Shown: in pieces, positions 42,310 to 51,123 of the stretch
Layout of the letters: each line of letters opens with the position of its first letter
Position numbering within the stretch: position 1 is the first letter of the stretch
DNA from: Aquipseudomonas alcaligenes NBRC 14159
GTDB taxonomy: Bacteria > Pseudomonadota > Gammaproteobacteria > Pseudomonadales > Pseudomonadaceae
Direction of reading: 5' to 3'
DNA length: 64,000 bases
NCBI RefSeq assembly: GCF_000467105.1
Contig: NZ_BATI01000007.1
Span: 1 to 64,000 of the forward strand
Translations under genes and position numbers: made by a program
Notes under the pieces: model-generated
What the model saw: only the letters and a program-made list of their open reading frames with translations
Told to the model about the DNA's origin: nothing
Database searches by the model: none

Positions 42310-42844
42310 GTTCGAAGGCGGTCAGGGTAAAAGTTGGGATGCCGGCATCCTGCAGTTTCTGTGAGCCGCCCAGTTCGGGCAGGTCGATGATTGCTGCGGC
42401 CTCGTGCACGTGTGCACCGAGGCGTCGCACCAGGCGGGCGGCGGCCAGCAGGGTGCCGCCGGTGGCGATCAGGTCATCGAAGATCAGCACTCTGTCACCT
42501 TCGCACAGGCTGTCACTGTGGACCTCCAGCAGGGCCTCGCCATACTCGGTCTGGTAGCTCTCGGAGAGGACGTCGGCCGGCAGCTTGCCCTGCTTGCGGA
42601 ACAGAATCAGCGGCTTGTTCAGCTCGTAGGCGATCACCGAACCGATCAGGAAGCCGCGTGCGTCCATGGCCGCCACGTGGCTGAAGTCGGCCTCGACGTA
42701 GCGCTGGATGAAGCTGTCGGCGACCATGCGCTGGGCGCGTGGCGACTGGAACAGCGGGGTGATGTCGCGGAACACCACACCCGGCTTGGGGAAGTCCGAG
42801 ACCGGACGGATCAGCGACTTGATGTCGAATTCGTCGAAGATCAT
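42296..42844 (-). CDS. apt: Adenine phosphoribosyltransferase
   Basis: A 182-residue purine-salvage enzyme converting adenine and PRPP to AMP. The PRPP-binding signature [14 protein letters not shown] lies at about 119-132, and [15 protein letters not shown] near the N-terminus is typical of Apt. It ends inside the 3' end of the convergent diguanylate cyclase gene and lies nine bases after anr on the same strand; apt-anr adjacency is conserved in Pseudomonas. Confidence 0.95.
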   Translation of the reverse strand: MIFDEFDIKSLIRPVSDFPKPGVVFRDITPLFQSPRAQRMVADSFIQRYVEADFSHVAAMDARGFLIGSVIAYELNKPLILFRKQGKLPADVLSESYQTEYGEALLEVHSDSLCEGDRVLIFDDLIATGGTLLAAARLVRRLGAHVHEAAAIIDLPELGGSQKLQDAGIPTFTLTAFELSER

Positions 42845-42853
42845 CGTCCAGCC

Positions 42854-43585
42854 TCAGTCAGCCATGCTGCCGCCGGCCAGGGCGCACAGCTCGATGGGGT
42901 CTAGGATATGCACTTCCTTGCCTTCGGCGTTGATCAGACCGTTCTGCTGGAAGCGGGTGAACACCCGCGAGACGGTTTCCACGGCCAGGCCCAGGTAATT
43001 GCCGAGCTCATTGCGCGACATGGACAGGCGGAACTGATTGGCGGAGAAGCCGCGGGCGCGGAAGCGTGCGGAGAGGTTGACCAGGAAGGTGGCGATGCGC
43101 TCGGCGGCGGTCTTCTTGGAGAGCAGCATCATCTGCTGGTCGTCGCGGATCTCCCGGCTCATGACCCGCATCAGCTGACGGCGCAGCTGGGGAAGTTGCA
43201 CGGACAGCTCGTCCAGGCGCTCGAAGGGAATCTCGCAGACCGAAGTGGTCTCCAGGGCCTGGGCAGACACCGGATACAGCTGGCTATCCACGCCCGACAG
43301 ACCCACCAGTTCGCTGGGCAGGTGGAAGCCGGTGATCTGCTCTTCGCCAGCATCGCTCAGGGTAAAGGTCTTCAGGGCGCCGGCGCGCACGGCGAACACC
43401 GAGTCGAAGGCATCGCCCTGGCGAAACAGAAACTCGCCTTTCTTCAGCGGGCGGCCGCGCTTGACGATGCGGTCCAGCGCGTCCATGTCTTCGAGGTTCA
43501 GCGACAGGGGCAGGCACAAGGCGGCGAGGCTGCAGTCCTTGCAATGGGCCTGGTGCTGGCTGTGCACCTTGATGAACTCTGACAT
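42854..43585 (-). CDS. anr: Anaerobic regulator Anr (FNR family)
   Basis: A 243-residue FNR/CRP-family activator with an oxygen-labile [4Fe-4S] cluster. The ligands Cys15, Cys18 and Cys24 are in [11 protein letters not shown] and Cys117 is in TSVCEIPFE. The C-terminal HTH ([25 protein letters not shown]) has the E-x-x-S-R recognition residues for TTGAT half-sites. Two matching Anr boxes lie in this window, before hemN and ccoN2. The gene is divergent from the small coiled-coil gene. Confidence 0.96.
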   Translation of the reverse strand: MSEFIKVHSQHQAHCKDCSLAALCLPLSLNLEDMDALDRIVKRGRPLKKGEFLFRQGDAFDSVFAVRAGALKTFTLSDAGEEQITGFHLPSELVGLSGVDSQLYPVSAQALETTSVCEIPFERLDELSVQLPQLRRQLMRVMSREIRDDQQMMLLSKKTAAERIATFLVNLSARFRARGFSANQFRLSMSRNELGNYLGLAVETVSRVFTRFQQNGLINAEGKEVHILDPIELCALAGGSMAD

Positions 43586-43681
43586 CGGCTAACCCCTGGT
43601 TGGCGAATCACACATAAAGTCGAAGGTTAACCCATTGGCGGGCGCCTGGGCCAGCATGGCGGCGTTTGCCTGACCGTTTGC

Positions 43682-43708
43682 TCAAGTTATCTCATCACTG
43701 CCCGATAG
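43682..43708 (+). promoter_or_regulatory. Candidate FliA (sigma-28) promoter
   Basis: TCAAGTTA (43682-43689), an 11-bp spacer and CCCGATAG (43701-43708) match the sigma-28 consensus TAAAGTTT-N11-GCCGATAA at 12 of 16 positions, including the CCGATA core and exact spacing. Transcription would start near 43716, 22 bases before the downstream start codon. Confidence 0.68.
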
Positions 43709-43737
43709 CCTGGCAGTCATACACGGAGAGGAACTCC

Positions 43738-44187
43738 ATGCTGCGCCTGGATGTGAATGCATTGAGCGAGCGTCTGGCGCTGGGTGTACAGCGCCAGGCC
43801 TCGAGGGCCGAAGGCGAGGTGCCCGGCGAACAGGAGGTGCGCGACGGTCTGCGCGTCACCCTGTCCGAGCTGGGGCGGGTGCGTGCCACGGCGAAGAATG
43901 ACGATATCGACGAGGCTGACCTGCCGGACAACATCAAGGAGATCCTCAAGCTGATCCGGGCCCTGCGTCAGCAGATCGCCGAGAAGCAGGCCGAGCTGCA
44001 GGCGCTGATGGCCGCGTCAGGCGTGGATCCACAGCTCCAGCAGATGCGCGTGGAGGCCCTGCGTAGCGAGCTTTCCTCGCTGCAGGGCGCCCTCAGCACG
44101 GCACAGGCCAGCCTGGTCGATGCGCTCAAGGACAAACGCCTGAGTGACGACCAGCGTATGCAGGCGGCCAGCCTGGCGATGGCCTGA
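43738..44187 (+). CDS. Small coiled-coil protein, FlxA-like in character
   Basis: A 149-residue cytoplasmic protein with no signal peptide. The centre (IKEILKLIRALRQQIAEKQAELQALM) and the stretch after residue 100 (LRSELSSLQGALSTAQASLVDAL) form heptad-type coiled coils. A gene of similar size sits between anr and hemN in P. aeruginosa. The sigma-28 promoter upstream suggests it is made with late flagellar genes. E. coli FlxA, a FliA-dependent coiled-coil protein, is comparable in type, though homology is not established here. GGAGAGG supports ATG 43738. Confidence 0.72.
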   Translation: MLRLDVNALSERLALGVQRQASRAEGEVPGEQEVRDGLRVTLSELGRVRATAKNDDIDEADLPDNIKEILKLIRALRQQIAEKQAELQALMAASGVDPQLQQMRVEALRSELSSLQGALSTAQASLVDALKDKRLSDDQRMQAASLAMA

Positions 44188-44293
44188 GACGCCCGGCGCG
44201 TCGGTGAAAGGGTGCGGGTAAGTACGGTGACCTCGCCATCTTCACTGGCACTCGCCCTCTGACTCGGAGCACGACAGCGTCAACCGTGCCTGC

Positions 44294-45676
44294 CTAGATC
44301 ACCCGCGAGAAACGCTGCTGGTTCTGCTGTTCCAGGTAGTGATCGAACAGCATGCACACGGAACGCACCAGCAGGCGTCCGGCCGGACGTACCTCGATGC
44401 CCCGCTCGCCAAGCTCGATCAGTCCGTCACGATCCAGCTGCTGCAGTTGCGGCCAGATGGCCGAGAAGTAGCTGCGGAAGTCGATGGCGAAGCGCTGTTC
44501 GATATCGCCGAAGTCCAGCTGGAACTGACAGATCAGCGCCTGGATCACGGCACGACGGATGCGGTCGTCGGCGTTGCAGTGCAGCCCGCGCTGGGTGGCC
44601 AGCTGGCCGTTGGCCAGGCTCTGCTGGTAGTTGGCCAGGTCGCTGCTGTTCTGGCTGTAGAGGTCGCCAACCTGGCTGATGGCGGATACGCCGAGCCCGA
44701 TCAGGTCGCAGTGGCCGTGCGTGGTGTAGCCCTGGAAGTTGCGCTGCAGGGTGCCGTCTTCCTGGGCCATGGCCAGTTCGTCATCGGGCAGGGCGAAGTG
44801 GTCCATGCCGATGTAGCGATAGCCGGCGGCGGTGAGCTGCTCGATGCTGCGCTGCAGCATTTCCAGCTTCTGTGCCGGGCTGGGCAGGTCGCTTTCGTTG
44901 ATGCGCCGCTGCGGCATGAAACGCTCGGGCAGGTGGGCATAGTTGAACACCGAAAGGCGATCCGGTTGCAGCGCGATTACCTCGGCCACGGTGCGGGCGA
45001 AGCTCTCCGGATTCTGCAGCGGCAGGCCGTAGATCAGGTCGATGTTCACTGAGCGATATTGCAGGGTGTGCGCGGCTTCGACGATGGCGCGGGTCTGTTC
45101 CAGGGTCTGCAGACGGTTGATCGCGCGCTGCACGTTGGGATCGAGGTCCTGTACGCCGAGACTGACGCGATTGAAGCCCAGTTCACGCAGCAGGCCCATG
45201 GTCGACCAGTCGGCCTCGCGCGGATCGATCTCGATGCCGTAGTCGCCGCTGTCGTCATCCAGCAGATGGAAATGCTTGCGCAGGTGCTCCATCAGCCGGC
45301 GCAGTTCGTCGTGGCTGAGGAACGTCGGGGTACCGCCGCCGAAGTGCAGCTGCTCGACGACCTGACCTGGATCGAGGTGCCGGGCGATCATCTCGATCTC
45401 CTGCTCCAGACGCTCCAGATAGGGCAGGGCGCTGCCGCGATCCTTGGTGATCACCTTGTTGCAGGCGCAGTAGTAGCAGATGTTGGCGCAGAACGGCACG
45501 TGCACGTACAGCGACAGTGGGCGCTTGGCCTTGCGGCTGTCACGCAGGGCGTGCAGCAGGTCGAAAGAGCCGACTTCGCCGTGGAATTGCACGGCGGTGG
45601 GGTATGAGGTGTAGCGCGGGCCCGGTCGGTCGTGGCGGCGGATCAGGTCGGCGTCCCAGTGGATGGCATCGAGCAT
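44294..45676 (-). CDS. hemN: Oxygen-independent coproporphyrinogen III oxidase
   Basis: A 460-residue radical-SAM enzyme making protoporphyrinogen IX without oxygen, needed for heme of the cbb3 oxidases at low oxygen. The cluster ligands are Cys63, Cys67 and Cys70 in PFCANICYYC, followed by CNKV. LHFGGGTPTFLS is the glycine-rich SAM-binding stretch. Length and sequence match HemN rather than the shorter HemW. An Anr box 60-73 bp upstream indicates induction under low oxygen. Confidence 0.96.
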   Translation of the reverse strand: MLDAIHWDADLIRRHDRPGPRYTSYPTAVQFHGEVGSFDLLHALRDSRKAKRPLSLYVHVPFCANICYYCACNKVITKDRGSALPYLERLEQEIEMIARHLDPGQVVEQLHFGGGTPTFLSHDELRRLMEHLRKHFHLLDDDSGDYGIEIDPREADWSTMGLLRELGFNRVSLGVQDLDPNVQRAINRLQTLEQTRAIVEAAHTLQYRSVNIDLIYGLPLQNPESFARTVAEVIALQPDRLSVFNYAHLPERFMPQRRINESDLPSPAQKLEMLQRSIEQLTAAGYRYIGMDHFALPDDELAMAQEDGTLQRNFQGYTTHGHCDLIGLGVSAISQVGDLYSQNSSDLANYQQSLANGQLATQRGLHCNADDRIRRAVIQALICQFQLDFGDIEQRFAIDFRSYFSAIWPQLQQLDRDGLIELGERGIEVRPAGRLLVRSVCMLFDHYLEQQNQQRFSRVI

Positions 45677-45735
45677 CGGGGAAATCCCTGGAGTGGCGAG
45701 TGGTGCCAGTCTAGGGAGAGCCCGAGGGGAGCCTC

Positions 45736-45749
45736 TTGATTTGTATCAA
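45736..45749 (-). promoter_or_regulatory. Anr box of hemN
   Basis: TTGATTTGTATCAA is a perfect TTGAT-N4-ATCAA palindrome. It lies 60-73 bp upstream of the hemN start, a normal activator position, and overlaps the last codons of the TauE-like gene. Confidence 0.92.
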
Positions 45750-46429
45750 TGGCCCATCAGCCAGTGCTGATGCGGGCCGGGCAATGTCCAGATGCCGAAC
45801 AGGATCACCAGCAGGCCGCCGGCGACGCGTACGCCGCGACGGCGCAGCAGCGCGGTGAGGCGCTCGGCGGCCATGCCGGTGGCCAGCAGCACCGGCCAGG
45901 TGCCCAGGCCGAAGGCCAGCATCAGCAGCGCGCTTTCGCCCGGCGAGCCCTGGCTGGAGGCCCACAGCAGCGTGCTGTAGACCAGGCCGCAGGGCAGCCA
46001 GCCCCACACGGCGCCGAGCAGCAGCGCACGCGGCAGGCTGCTGACCGGCATCAGGCGGCTGGCGAGCGGTTGCAGGTGACGCCAGAGGTGGCGGCCTACG
46101 GCCTCGATGTGCGTCAGGCCGCTCCACCAGCCGGCCAGGTACAGGCCCATGGCAATCAGCAGCAGGCCGGCCAGCACGCGCAGGAGCATGGCCGCCGGGC
46201 TGCTGGCCACGGCCCAGCCGGCCAGACCGATGAGCAGGCCGGCGGCGGCATAGCTGAGGATGCGTCCGAGGTTGTAGGCCAGCAGCAGGCGCAGGCGCCG
46301 CGCACGTTGCTCGGGCGGGATGGCCAGGGTCAGCGCGCCCATCAGCCCGCCACACATGCCCAGGCAGTGACCGCCGCCGAGCAGGCCGAGGATCAGTGCG
46401 GACAGAAGCGGGGCGACGAGCTCAGGCAC
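45746..46429 (-). CDS. TauE/SafE-like membrane protein linked to cbb3 maturation
   Basis: A 227-residue polytopic membrane protein with about six helices. It has two cysteine-containing membrane motifs, GGGHCLGMCGGLMGA near the N-terminus and GWLPCGLVYSTLLW in the middle. These are typical of the small TauE/SafE-like proteins often encoded with ccoGHIS, where a role in metal or cytochrome maturation is suspected but not settled. The start is a GTG at 46429 overlapping the ccoS stop by eight bases; the longer frame upstream is a shadow of ccoS. Confidence 0.8.
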   Translation of the reverse strand: MPELVAPLLSALILGLLGGGHCLGMCGGLMGALTLAIPPEQRARRLRLLLAYNLGRILSYAAAGLLIGLAGWAVASSPAAMLLRVLAGLLLIAMGLYLAGWWSGLTHIEAVGRHLWRHLQPLASRLMPVSSLPRALLLGAVWGWLPCGLVYSTLLWASSQGSPGESALLMLAFGLGTWPVLLATGMAAERLTALLRRRGVRVAGGLLVILFGIWTLPGPHQHWLMGH

Positions 46430-46631
46430 GCGGTTCGTCCCCGGGCTGCTCGGCCTTGTCGGCTTCGGCGATGCCGGCCTTGTGCTGGGGATCTTCGTCG
46501 TCGAACAGGATGCTGTGGGCCGGGCTGTCCAGATCGTCGTACTGGCCATTGTCCACCGCCCAGAAGAACAGCCAGATGGCGAAGCCGACCAGGCCGACGG
46601 CGATGGGGATCAGGAAGTAGATGGCGGACAT
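46422..46631 (-). CDS. ccoS: cbb3 oxidase maturation protein CcoS
   Basis: A 69-residue single-pass membrane protein. The N-terminal helix is MSAIYFLIPIAVGLVGFAIW, followed by the typical FFWAVDNGQYDDLDSPAHSIL and an acidic tail. CcoS is needed to insert cofactors into cbb3 oxidase. It follows ccoI after 11 bp, and the next gene begins within its end. ATG 46631 gives the usual length. Confidence 0.9.
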   Translation of the reverse strand: MSAIYFLIPIAVGLVGFAIWLFFWAVDNGQYDDLDSPAHSILFDDEDPQHKAGIAEADKAEQPGDEPRA

Positions 46632-46642
46632 GACTCGGGCTC

Positions 46643-49051
46643 CTAGGCGTTTTTCACTCGGGCCAGGCGCAGTGCATTGAGCACCACCAGCAGTGAGCTG
46701 GCCGACATGCCGAGCGCGGCCCACAGCGGGGTGACCCAGCCGAGCGCGGCGAACGGCAGTACCAGGCCATTGTACAGAGTGGCCCAGGTCAGGTTCTCGA
46801 TGATGATGCGGCGAGTGCGGCGGGCCAGCGCAAAGGCCTCGACCAGGCTGCCCAGGCGGTTGGACAGCAACACCGCATCGGCGCTGGTCTTGGCCAGGTC
46901 GGTAGCACTGCCCATGGCCACGCTGATGTCGGCACCGGCCAGCACCGGCACGTCGTTGACCCCGTCGCCCAGCATCAGCACACGGCGGCCCTGGGCGTGC
47001 AGGTCTTCGAGTACCGCCAGCTTGGCGTCCGGGGTGAGGCCGCCACGGGCATCGTCGATACCGAGCTGGCGCGCCACCTCGACGACCATCGGCGAGCTGT
47101 CGCCAGACAGCAGGAGGATGTCCCAGCCTTCGGCGCGGCAGGCGGCAATCAACGCTGGTGCGTCTGCCCGCAACTGGTCGCCGAGGACGAACCAGGCCAG
47201 CGGGCCGCGTTCGTCACCGAGCAATAGCCATTGGCCGTGCTCGCCGGGAATGTTCGGTGCCGGGTGCCCGGCGAGGGCCGCGACATAGGCAGGCTGGCCG
47301 ATACGCAGGCGGCGCCCGTCGACCACGCCCTCAAGGCCCTGGCCTGGTTCGCTGGCGAGCTGCTCGGCGCCCTTGCTGCTGTGGCCGAAGGCGCGGGCGA
47401 TGGGATGTTCTGAGCCGTGTTCGAGGGTGGCGGCCAGGGCCAGGCAGGCATCAGCATCCAGCTCGCGCAGGGTTTCGATGCGCTCCAGGGTCAGGCGTCC
47501 CTCGCTGAGGGTGCCGGTCTTGTCGAAGATCACCGTGTCGATCTGCTTCAGGCCTTCCAGCACATGGCCACGGGTCAGCAGCAGGCCGAGCTTGTGCAGG
47601 CTGCCGGTGGCGGTGGTCAGCGCAGTCGGCGTGGCCAGCGAAAGGGCGCAGGGGCAGGTGGCGACCAGCAGGGCGAGGACGATCCAGAAGGTGCGTTGCG
47701 GGTCTATCTGCCACCAGATCAGGCCAACCATGGCGGCAAAGGCCAGCACCACCAGCAGGAACCATTGCGCCACTCGATCGGCCAGCTCGGCCATGCGCGG
47801 CTTGTCGGCCTGGGCGCGCTCCAGCAGGCGCACGATGGACGATAGCCGGGTGTTTTCGCCCAGGGCCTCGATTTCCACGGTTAGCGGCCCCTCGACGTTG
47901 AGGGTGCCGGCGATCACCGTATCGCCTTCGCCGCGCGGCAGTGGCAGGTACTCGCCGGTGAGCAACGACTCGTCGACGCTCGACTGCCCGGCGACGATGC
48001 GACCGTCCGCCGGCAGTTGCGCGCCGGGCGGTACCAGTACGCGGTCGCCGATGGCCAGTTCGCGCAGCAGCACGCGTTGGCTCTGGCCGTTTGCGCTCAG
48101 GCGCAGGCAGGAAGGCGGGAGCAGGCTGACCAGCTGTGCGGTGGCCGCCGCCGTGCGCTCGCGGGCACGGCGTTCCAGATAGCGGCCGGCCAGCAGGAAC
48201 AGGGCGAACATGCCCACGGCATCGAAATACAGTTCGCCGACGCCGGTGATGGTGGACCAGATGCCGGCTACGTAGGCGCCGCCGATGGCCAGCGACACGG
48301 AGACGTCCATGGTCAGGTGGCGCGTGCGCAGGTCGCGCAGGGCGCCGCGGAAGAACTGGCCGCAGCAGTAGAAGACGATGGGCGTGGTGAGGAACAGGCT
48401 GGTCCAGCGCAGGATCTTGTCCAGCTCCGGCGACAGGTCGACGTTGAACTCCGGCCAGGTGGCCATGGCCGCCATCATCACCTGCATCCATAGCAGGCCG
48501 GCGACGCCGATCTGGCGCATGGCCTTGCGGTTTTCCTCGGCCAGGCGCGCACTGGCGTCGTCTTCCTGCCAGGGATGGCCGGCATAGCCGATGCGGCGCA
48601 GCTCGGCAAGCAGCTGGCTGAGCGGGATCTGGCTGTCGGACCAGCGTACCTGCAGGCGCTGGTTGGACAGGTTGAGGCTGGCATCGACCACGCCGGGCAG
48701 GCCGCGCAGGTGTTTCTCGATCAGCCAGCCGCAGGCCGCGCAGCTGATGCCCTCGATCAGCAGGCGAGTCTCGCTGACTTCACCCTGGTGTTCGACGAAG
48801 CCCTGTTGCACCTCGTCGCGGTCATACAGTGCCAGCTCGTCCGGCAGCGCCTTGGGCAGCGCCTGCGGGTTGATGGCGTTGTCACTGCGGTGCCGGTAGT
48901 AGCTTTCCAGCCCGCCGGCGACGATGGCCTCGGCCACCGCCTGGCAGCCCGGGCAGCAGAAGGCCCGCGTCTGCTCCAGAACGCGGGCCTCGAAGCGACT
49001 GCCGGCAGGCACCGGCAGGCCGCAGTGATAACAGGGCAGGGGACTGCTCAA
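46643..49051 (-). CDS. ccoI: Copper-transporting P-type ATPase CcoI
   Basis: An 802-residue P1B-type ATPase supplying copper for the CcoN heme-copper centre. An N-terminal Cys cluster (CYHC, CCPGC) is followed by an HMA domain with Cys104 and Cys107 (GISCAACG). The transport motif is CPC (466-468), the phosphorylation site is Asp510 in DKTGT, and the hinge is GDGVND. The N-terminal CCPGC cluster is typical of CcoI/FixI rather than CopA. It lies within ccoGHIS on one strand. Confidence 0.94.
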   Translation of the reverse strand: MSSPLPCYHCGLPVPAGSRFEARVLEQTRAFCCPGCQAVAEAIVAGGLESYYRHRSDNAINPQALPKALPDELALYDRDEVQQGFVEHQGEVSETRLLIEGISCAACGWLIEKHLRGLPGVVDASLNLSNQRLQVRWSDSQIPLSQLLAELRRIGYAGHPWQEDDASARLAEENRKAMRQIGVAGLLWMQVMMAAMATWPEFNVDLSPELDKILRWTSLFLTTPIVFYCCGQFFRGALRDLRTRHLTMDVSVSLAIGGAYVAGIWSTITGVGELYFDAVGMFALFLLAGRYLERRARERTAAATAQLVSLLPPSCLRLSANGQSQRVLLRELAIGDRVLVPPGAQLPADGRIVAGQSSVDESLLTGEYLPLPRGEGDTVIAGTLNVEGPLTVEIEALGENTRLSSIVRLLERAQADKPRMAELADRVAQWFLLVVLAFAAMVGLIWWQIDPQRTFWIVLALLVATCPCALSLATPTALTTATGSLHKLGLLLTRGHVLEGLKQIDTVIFDKTGTLSEGRLTLERIETLRELDADACLALAATLEHGSEHPIARAFGHSSKGAEQLASEPGQGLEGVVDGRRLRIGQPAYVAALAGHPAPNIPGEHGQWLLLGDERGPLAWFVLGDQLRADAPALIAACRAEGWDILLLSGDSSPMVVEVARQLGIDDARGGLTPDAKLAVLEDLHAQGRRVLMLGDGVNDVPVLAGADISVAMGSATDLAKTSADAVLLSNRLGSLVEAFALARRTRRIIIENLTWATLYNGLVLPFAALGWVTPLWAALGMSASSLLVVLNALRLARVKNA

Positions 49052-49055
49052 GAGA

Positions 49056-49559
49056 TTACTCGCCGAGGTGGATGCGCTGGCCGCTGGCCAGTTGCTCTTC
49101 CTCGAACAGGCGCCAGTCCTTGCCGCCTTCCTGGCCGATCAGCTCGACGAAGCGGCGCCCCTCGACGGCATCCAGCAGGTTGCCGCTGTAGCTGCCATCG
49201 GCCTGGGCCTGCATCACCACGCGGCGGTCGCGCTCCGGCTGGGTCGGCGAGATCAGGTTGAGTACCAGCTGCGGCGGGTTGCTGAACCCCTGCAGCTGCA
49301 ACTGCACGGTGCCCTTGTCGTTATCCAGCACCAGGTCGGCCTTGAGCTGCAGGCGCGCGGCCAGATCCTCGCGCTCCAGCGAGGTGTTGATGCCTTTGCC
49401 GACGTCGTAGTAGTTGTCTGACAGCAGGCCCGGCGGGTTGTTGGTGGCAATCACCAGCATGCTGGTCCCCAGCACCACGGACAGGCCGAGGATGCCGAGG
49501 ATGAACCAGACCCAGACTTCTTTGTACCAGGGGTTGACCGGGGTTTGTTGCGACGACAT
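49056..49559 (-). CDS. ccoH: FixH/CcoH family protein
   Basis: A 167-residue protein with one N-terminal membrane helix (VWVWFILGILGLSVVLGTSML) and a periplasmic FixH domain containing NNPPGLLSDNYYDVGKGIN. CcoH is a late assembly partner of cbb3 oxidase. ATG 49559 gives the normal MSSQQTPVNPWYKEVWVW beginning; the frame extends upstream into ccoG only as shadow. It lies between ccoG and ccoI. Confidence 0.9.
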   Translation of the reverse strand: MSSQQTPVNPWYKEVWVWFILGILGLSVVLGTSMLVIATNNPPGLLSDNYYDVGKGINTSLEREDLAARLQLKADLVLDNDKGTVQLQLQGFSNPPQLVLNLISPTQPERDRRVVMQAQADGSYSGNLLDAVEGRRFVELIGQEGGKDWRLFEEEQLASGQRIHLGE

Positions 49560-49572
49560 TGCTTGACCTTGT

Positions 49573-50988
49573 TCAGCGCACGCTCGGGCCGATGAATCGG
49601 CTGTCGGCATCGTTCTCGATAGTGGGATCTTCCAAGGCCTGGACCTTGAACAGAATTTCATTGGCGCTGGACGGCAGCTTCTCCGGTGCGATGGACAGTT
49701 CCACCGGAATCGACAGCACCTCGCCGGCAGCAGCCCTGACCTCGTGCTTGCCTTCGTACTCGAGACCGTCGATGCCTTCGACGGAGATCAGGTAGGTCAG
49801 GTCGCGCTGGGCCTTGTTCATCAGTTTCACGGTGTAGACGTTCTCGACATGACCCTGCTCGTTCTCGCGGAACAGCACACGGTCCTTGAGCACGTCGACT
49901 TCGACCAGCGAGCGATTGAAAACGGCCCAGCCGAACAGGCTGATCATGGCCACCAGGGCGAGCGCGTAGCCTATCAGGCGCGGACGCATCAGGTGGGTCT
50001 TCTGCCCGGAAAGATTGTGTTCGGTTGTGTAGCTGATCAGGCCCTTGGGGTAACCCATCTTGTCCATGATCGCGTCGCAGGCGTCGACGCAGGCGGCGCA
50101 ACCGATGCATTCGATCTGCAGGCCGTCACGGATGTCGATGCCGGTCGGGCAGACCTGTACGCACATGGTGCAGTCGATGCAGTCGCCCAGACCTTCGGCC
50201 TTGTAGTCGGCGGTTTTCTTGCGTGGGCCACGGCTCTCGCCACGACGCGGATCGTAGGAGACGATCAGGGTGTCCTTGTCGAACATCACGCTCTGGAAGC
50301 GTGCGTAGGGGCACATGTAGATGCACACCTGCTCGCGCAGCCAGCCGGCGTTGCCATAGGTGGCCAGGGTGAAGAAGCCGACCCAGAAGTAGGCCCAGCC
50401 GTCAGCCGTGCCACTGAGCAGGCTAGGCAGCAGATCGCGGATGGGCGAGAAGTAGCCGACGAAGGTCAGGCCGGTGACCAGGCCGATCAGCAGCCACAGG
50501 CTGTGCTTGGCAGCCTTGCGCAGCAGCTTGTTGGCGCTCATCGGCGCCTTGTCCAGCTTCATGCGCTGGTTGCGGTCACCCTCGGTGACTTTCTCGCACC
50601 ACATGAAGATCCAGGTCCATACGCTCTGTGGGCAGGTATAGCCACACCAGACGCGGCCGGCGAACACGGTGATGAAGAACAGGCCGAAGGCACAGATGAT
50701 CAGCAGCCAGGACAGCAGGGCGAAATCCTGCGGCCAGAAGGTGGCGCCGAAGATGAAGAATTTGCGTTCCGGCAGGTTCCACCAGACGGCCTGGCGGTCA
50801 TTCCAGCTGAGCCAGACGGTGCCGAAGTAGAGCAGGAAGAGGAAAGCACCACCGCCGAGCCGCAGGTTGCGGAACAGGCCGGTGAAGGCGCGGGTGTAGA
50901 TTTTTTCGCGGCTGGCGTAGAGGTCGACGGATTCGCCGCCTTTCGCCGGGGGAGGGGTGATGTTTCGGACTGGAATCTGTTCGCTCAT
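49573..50988 (-). CDS. ccoG: Polyferredoxin CcoG
   Basis: A 471-residue membrane-bound ferredoxin-like protein. It has several membrane helices, a CGYTCPQSVW motif in the membrane part, and two [4Fe-4S]-type clusters in CIDCTMCVQVCP and CIGCAACVDACD. A C-terminal periplasmic Ig-like domain follows. CcoG reduces Cu(II) for loading of the cbb3 oxidase. It is the first gene of the maturation set, downstream of ccoP1. Confidence 0.94.
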   Translation of the reverse strand: MSEQIPVRNITPPPAKGGESVDLYASREKIYTRAFTGLFRNLRLGGGAFLFLLYFGTVWLSWNDRQAVWWNLPERKFFIFGATFWPQDFALLSWLLIICAFGLFFITVFAGRVWCGYTCPQSVWTWIFMWCEKVTEGDRNQRMKLDKAPMSANKLLRKAAKHSLWLLIGLVTGLTFVGYFSPIRDLLPSLLSGTADGWAYFWVGFFTLATYGNAGWLREQVCIYMCPYARFQSVMFDKDTLIVSYDPRRGESRGPRKKTADYKAEGLGDCIDCTMCVQVCPTGIDIRDGLQIECIGCAACVDACDAIMDKMGYPKGLISYTTEHNLSGQKTHLMRPRLIGYALALVAMISLFGWAVFNRSLVEVDVLKDRVLFRENEQGHVENVYTVKLMNKAQRDLTYLISVEGIDGLEYEGKHEVRAAAGEVLSIPVELSIAPEKLPSSANEILFKVQALEDPTIENDADSRFIGPSVR

Positions 50989-51085
50989 CAGGGTCGTACC
51001 ACGGCTGGGGTGAGTGCTCCCGCGATACTTGCCGGGGGAGTCAGAATTTCACATGCACTATGGTACGCCTGATCGAGCGTCGCCC

Positions 51086-51109
51086 GGGTGCGACCAGCGG
51101 TCGCGTCCC
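51086..51109 (-). promoter_or_regulatory. Hairpin between ccoP1 and ccoG
   Basis: GGGTGCGACC (51086-51095) pairs with GGTCGC-G-TCCC (51099-51109) around AGC, allowing one bulged base. It lies 15 bp after the ccoP1 stop on the - strand and lacks a U-tract. It may mark mRNA processing or partial termination between the oxidase and maturation genes. Confidence 0.4.
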
Positions 51110-51123
51110 AGGCGGGTGGAGCC

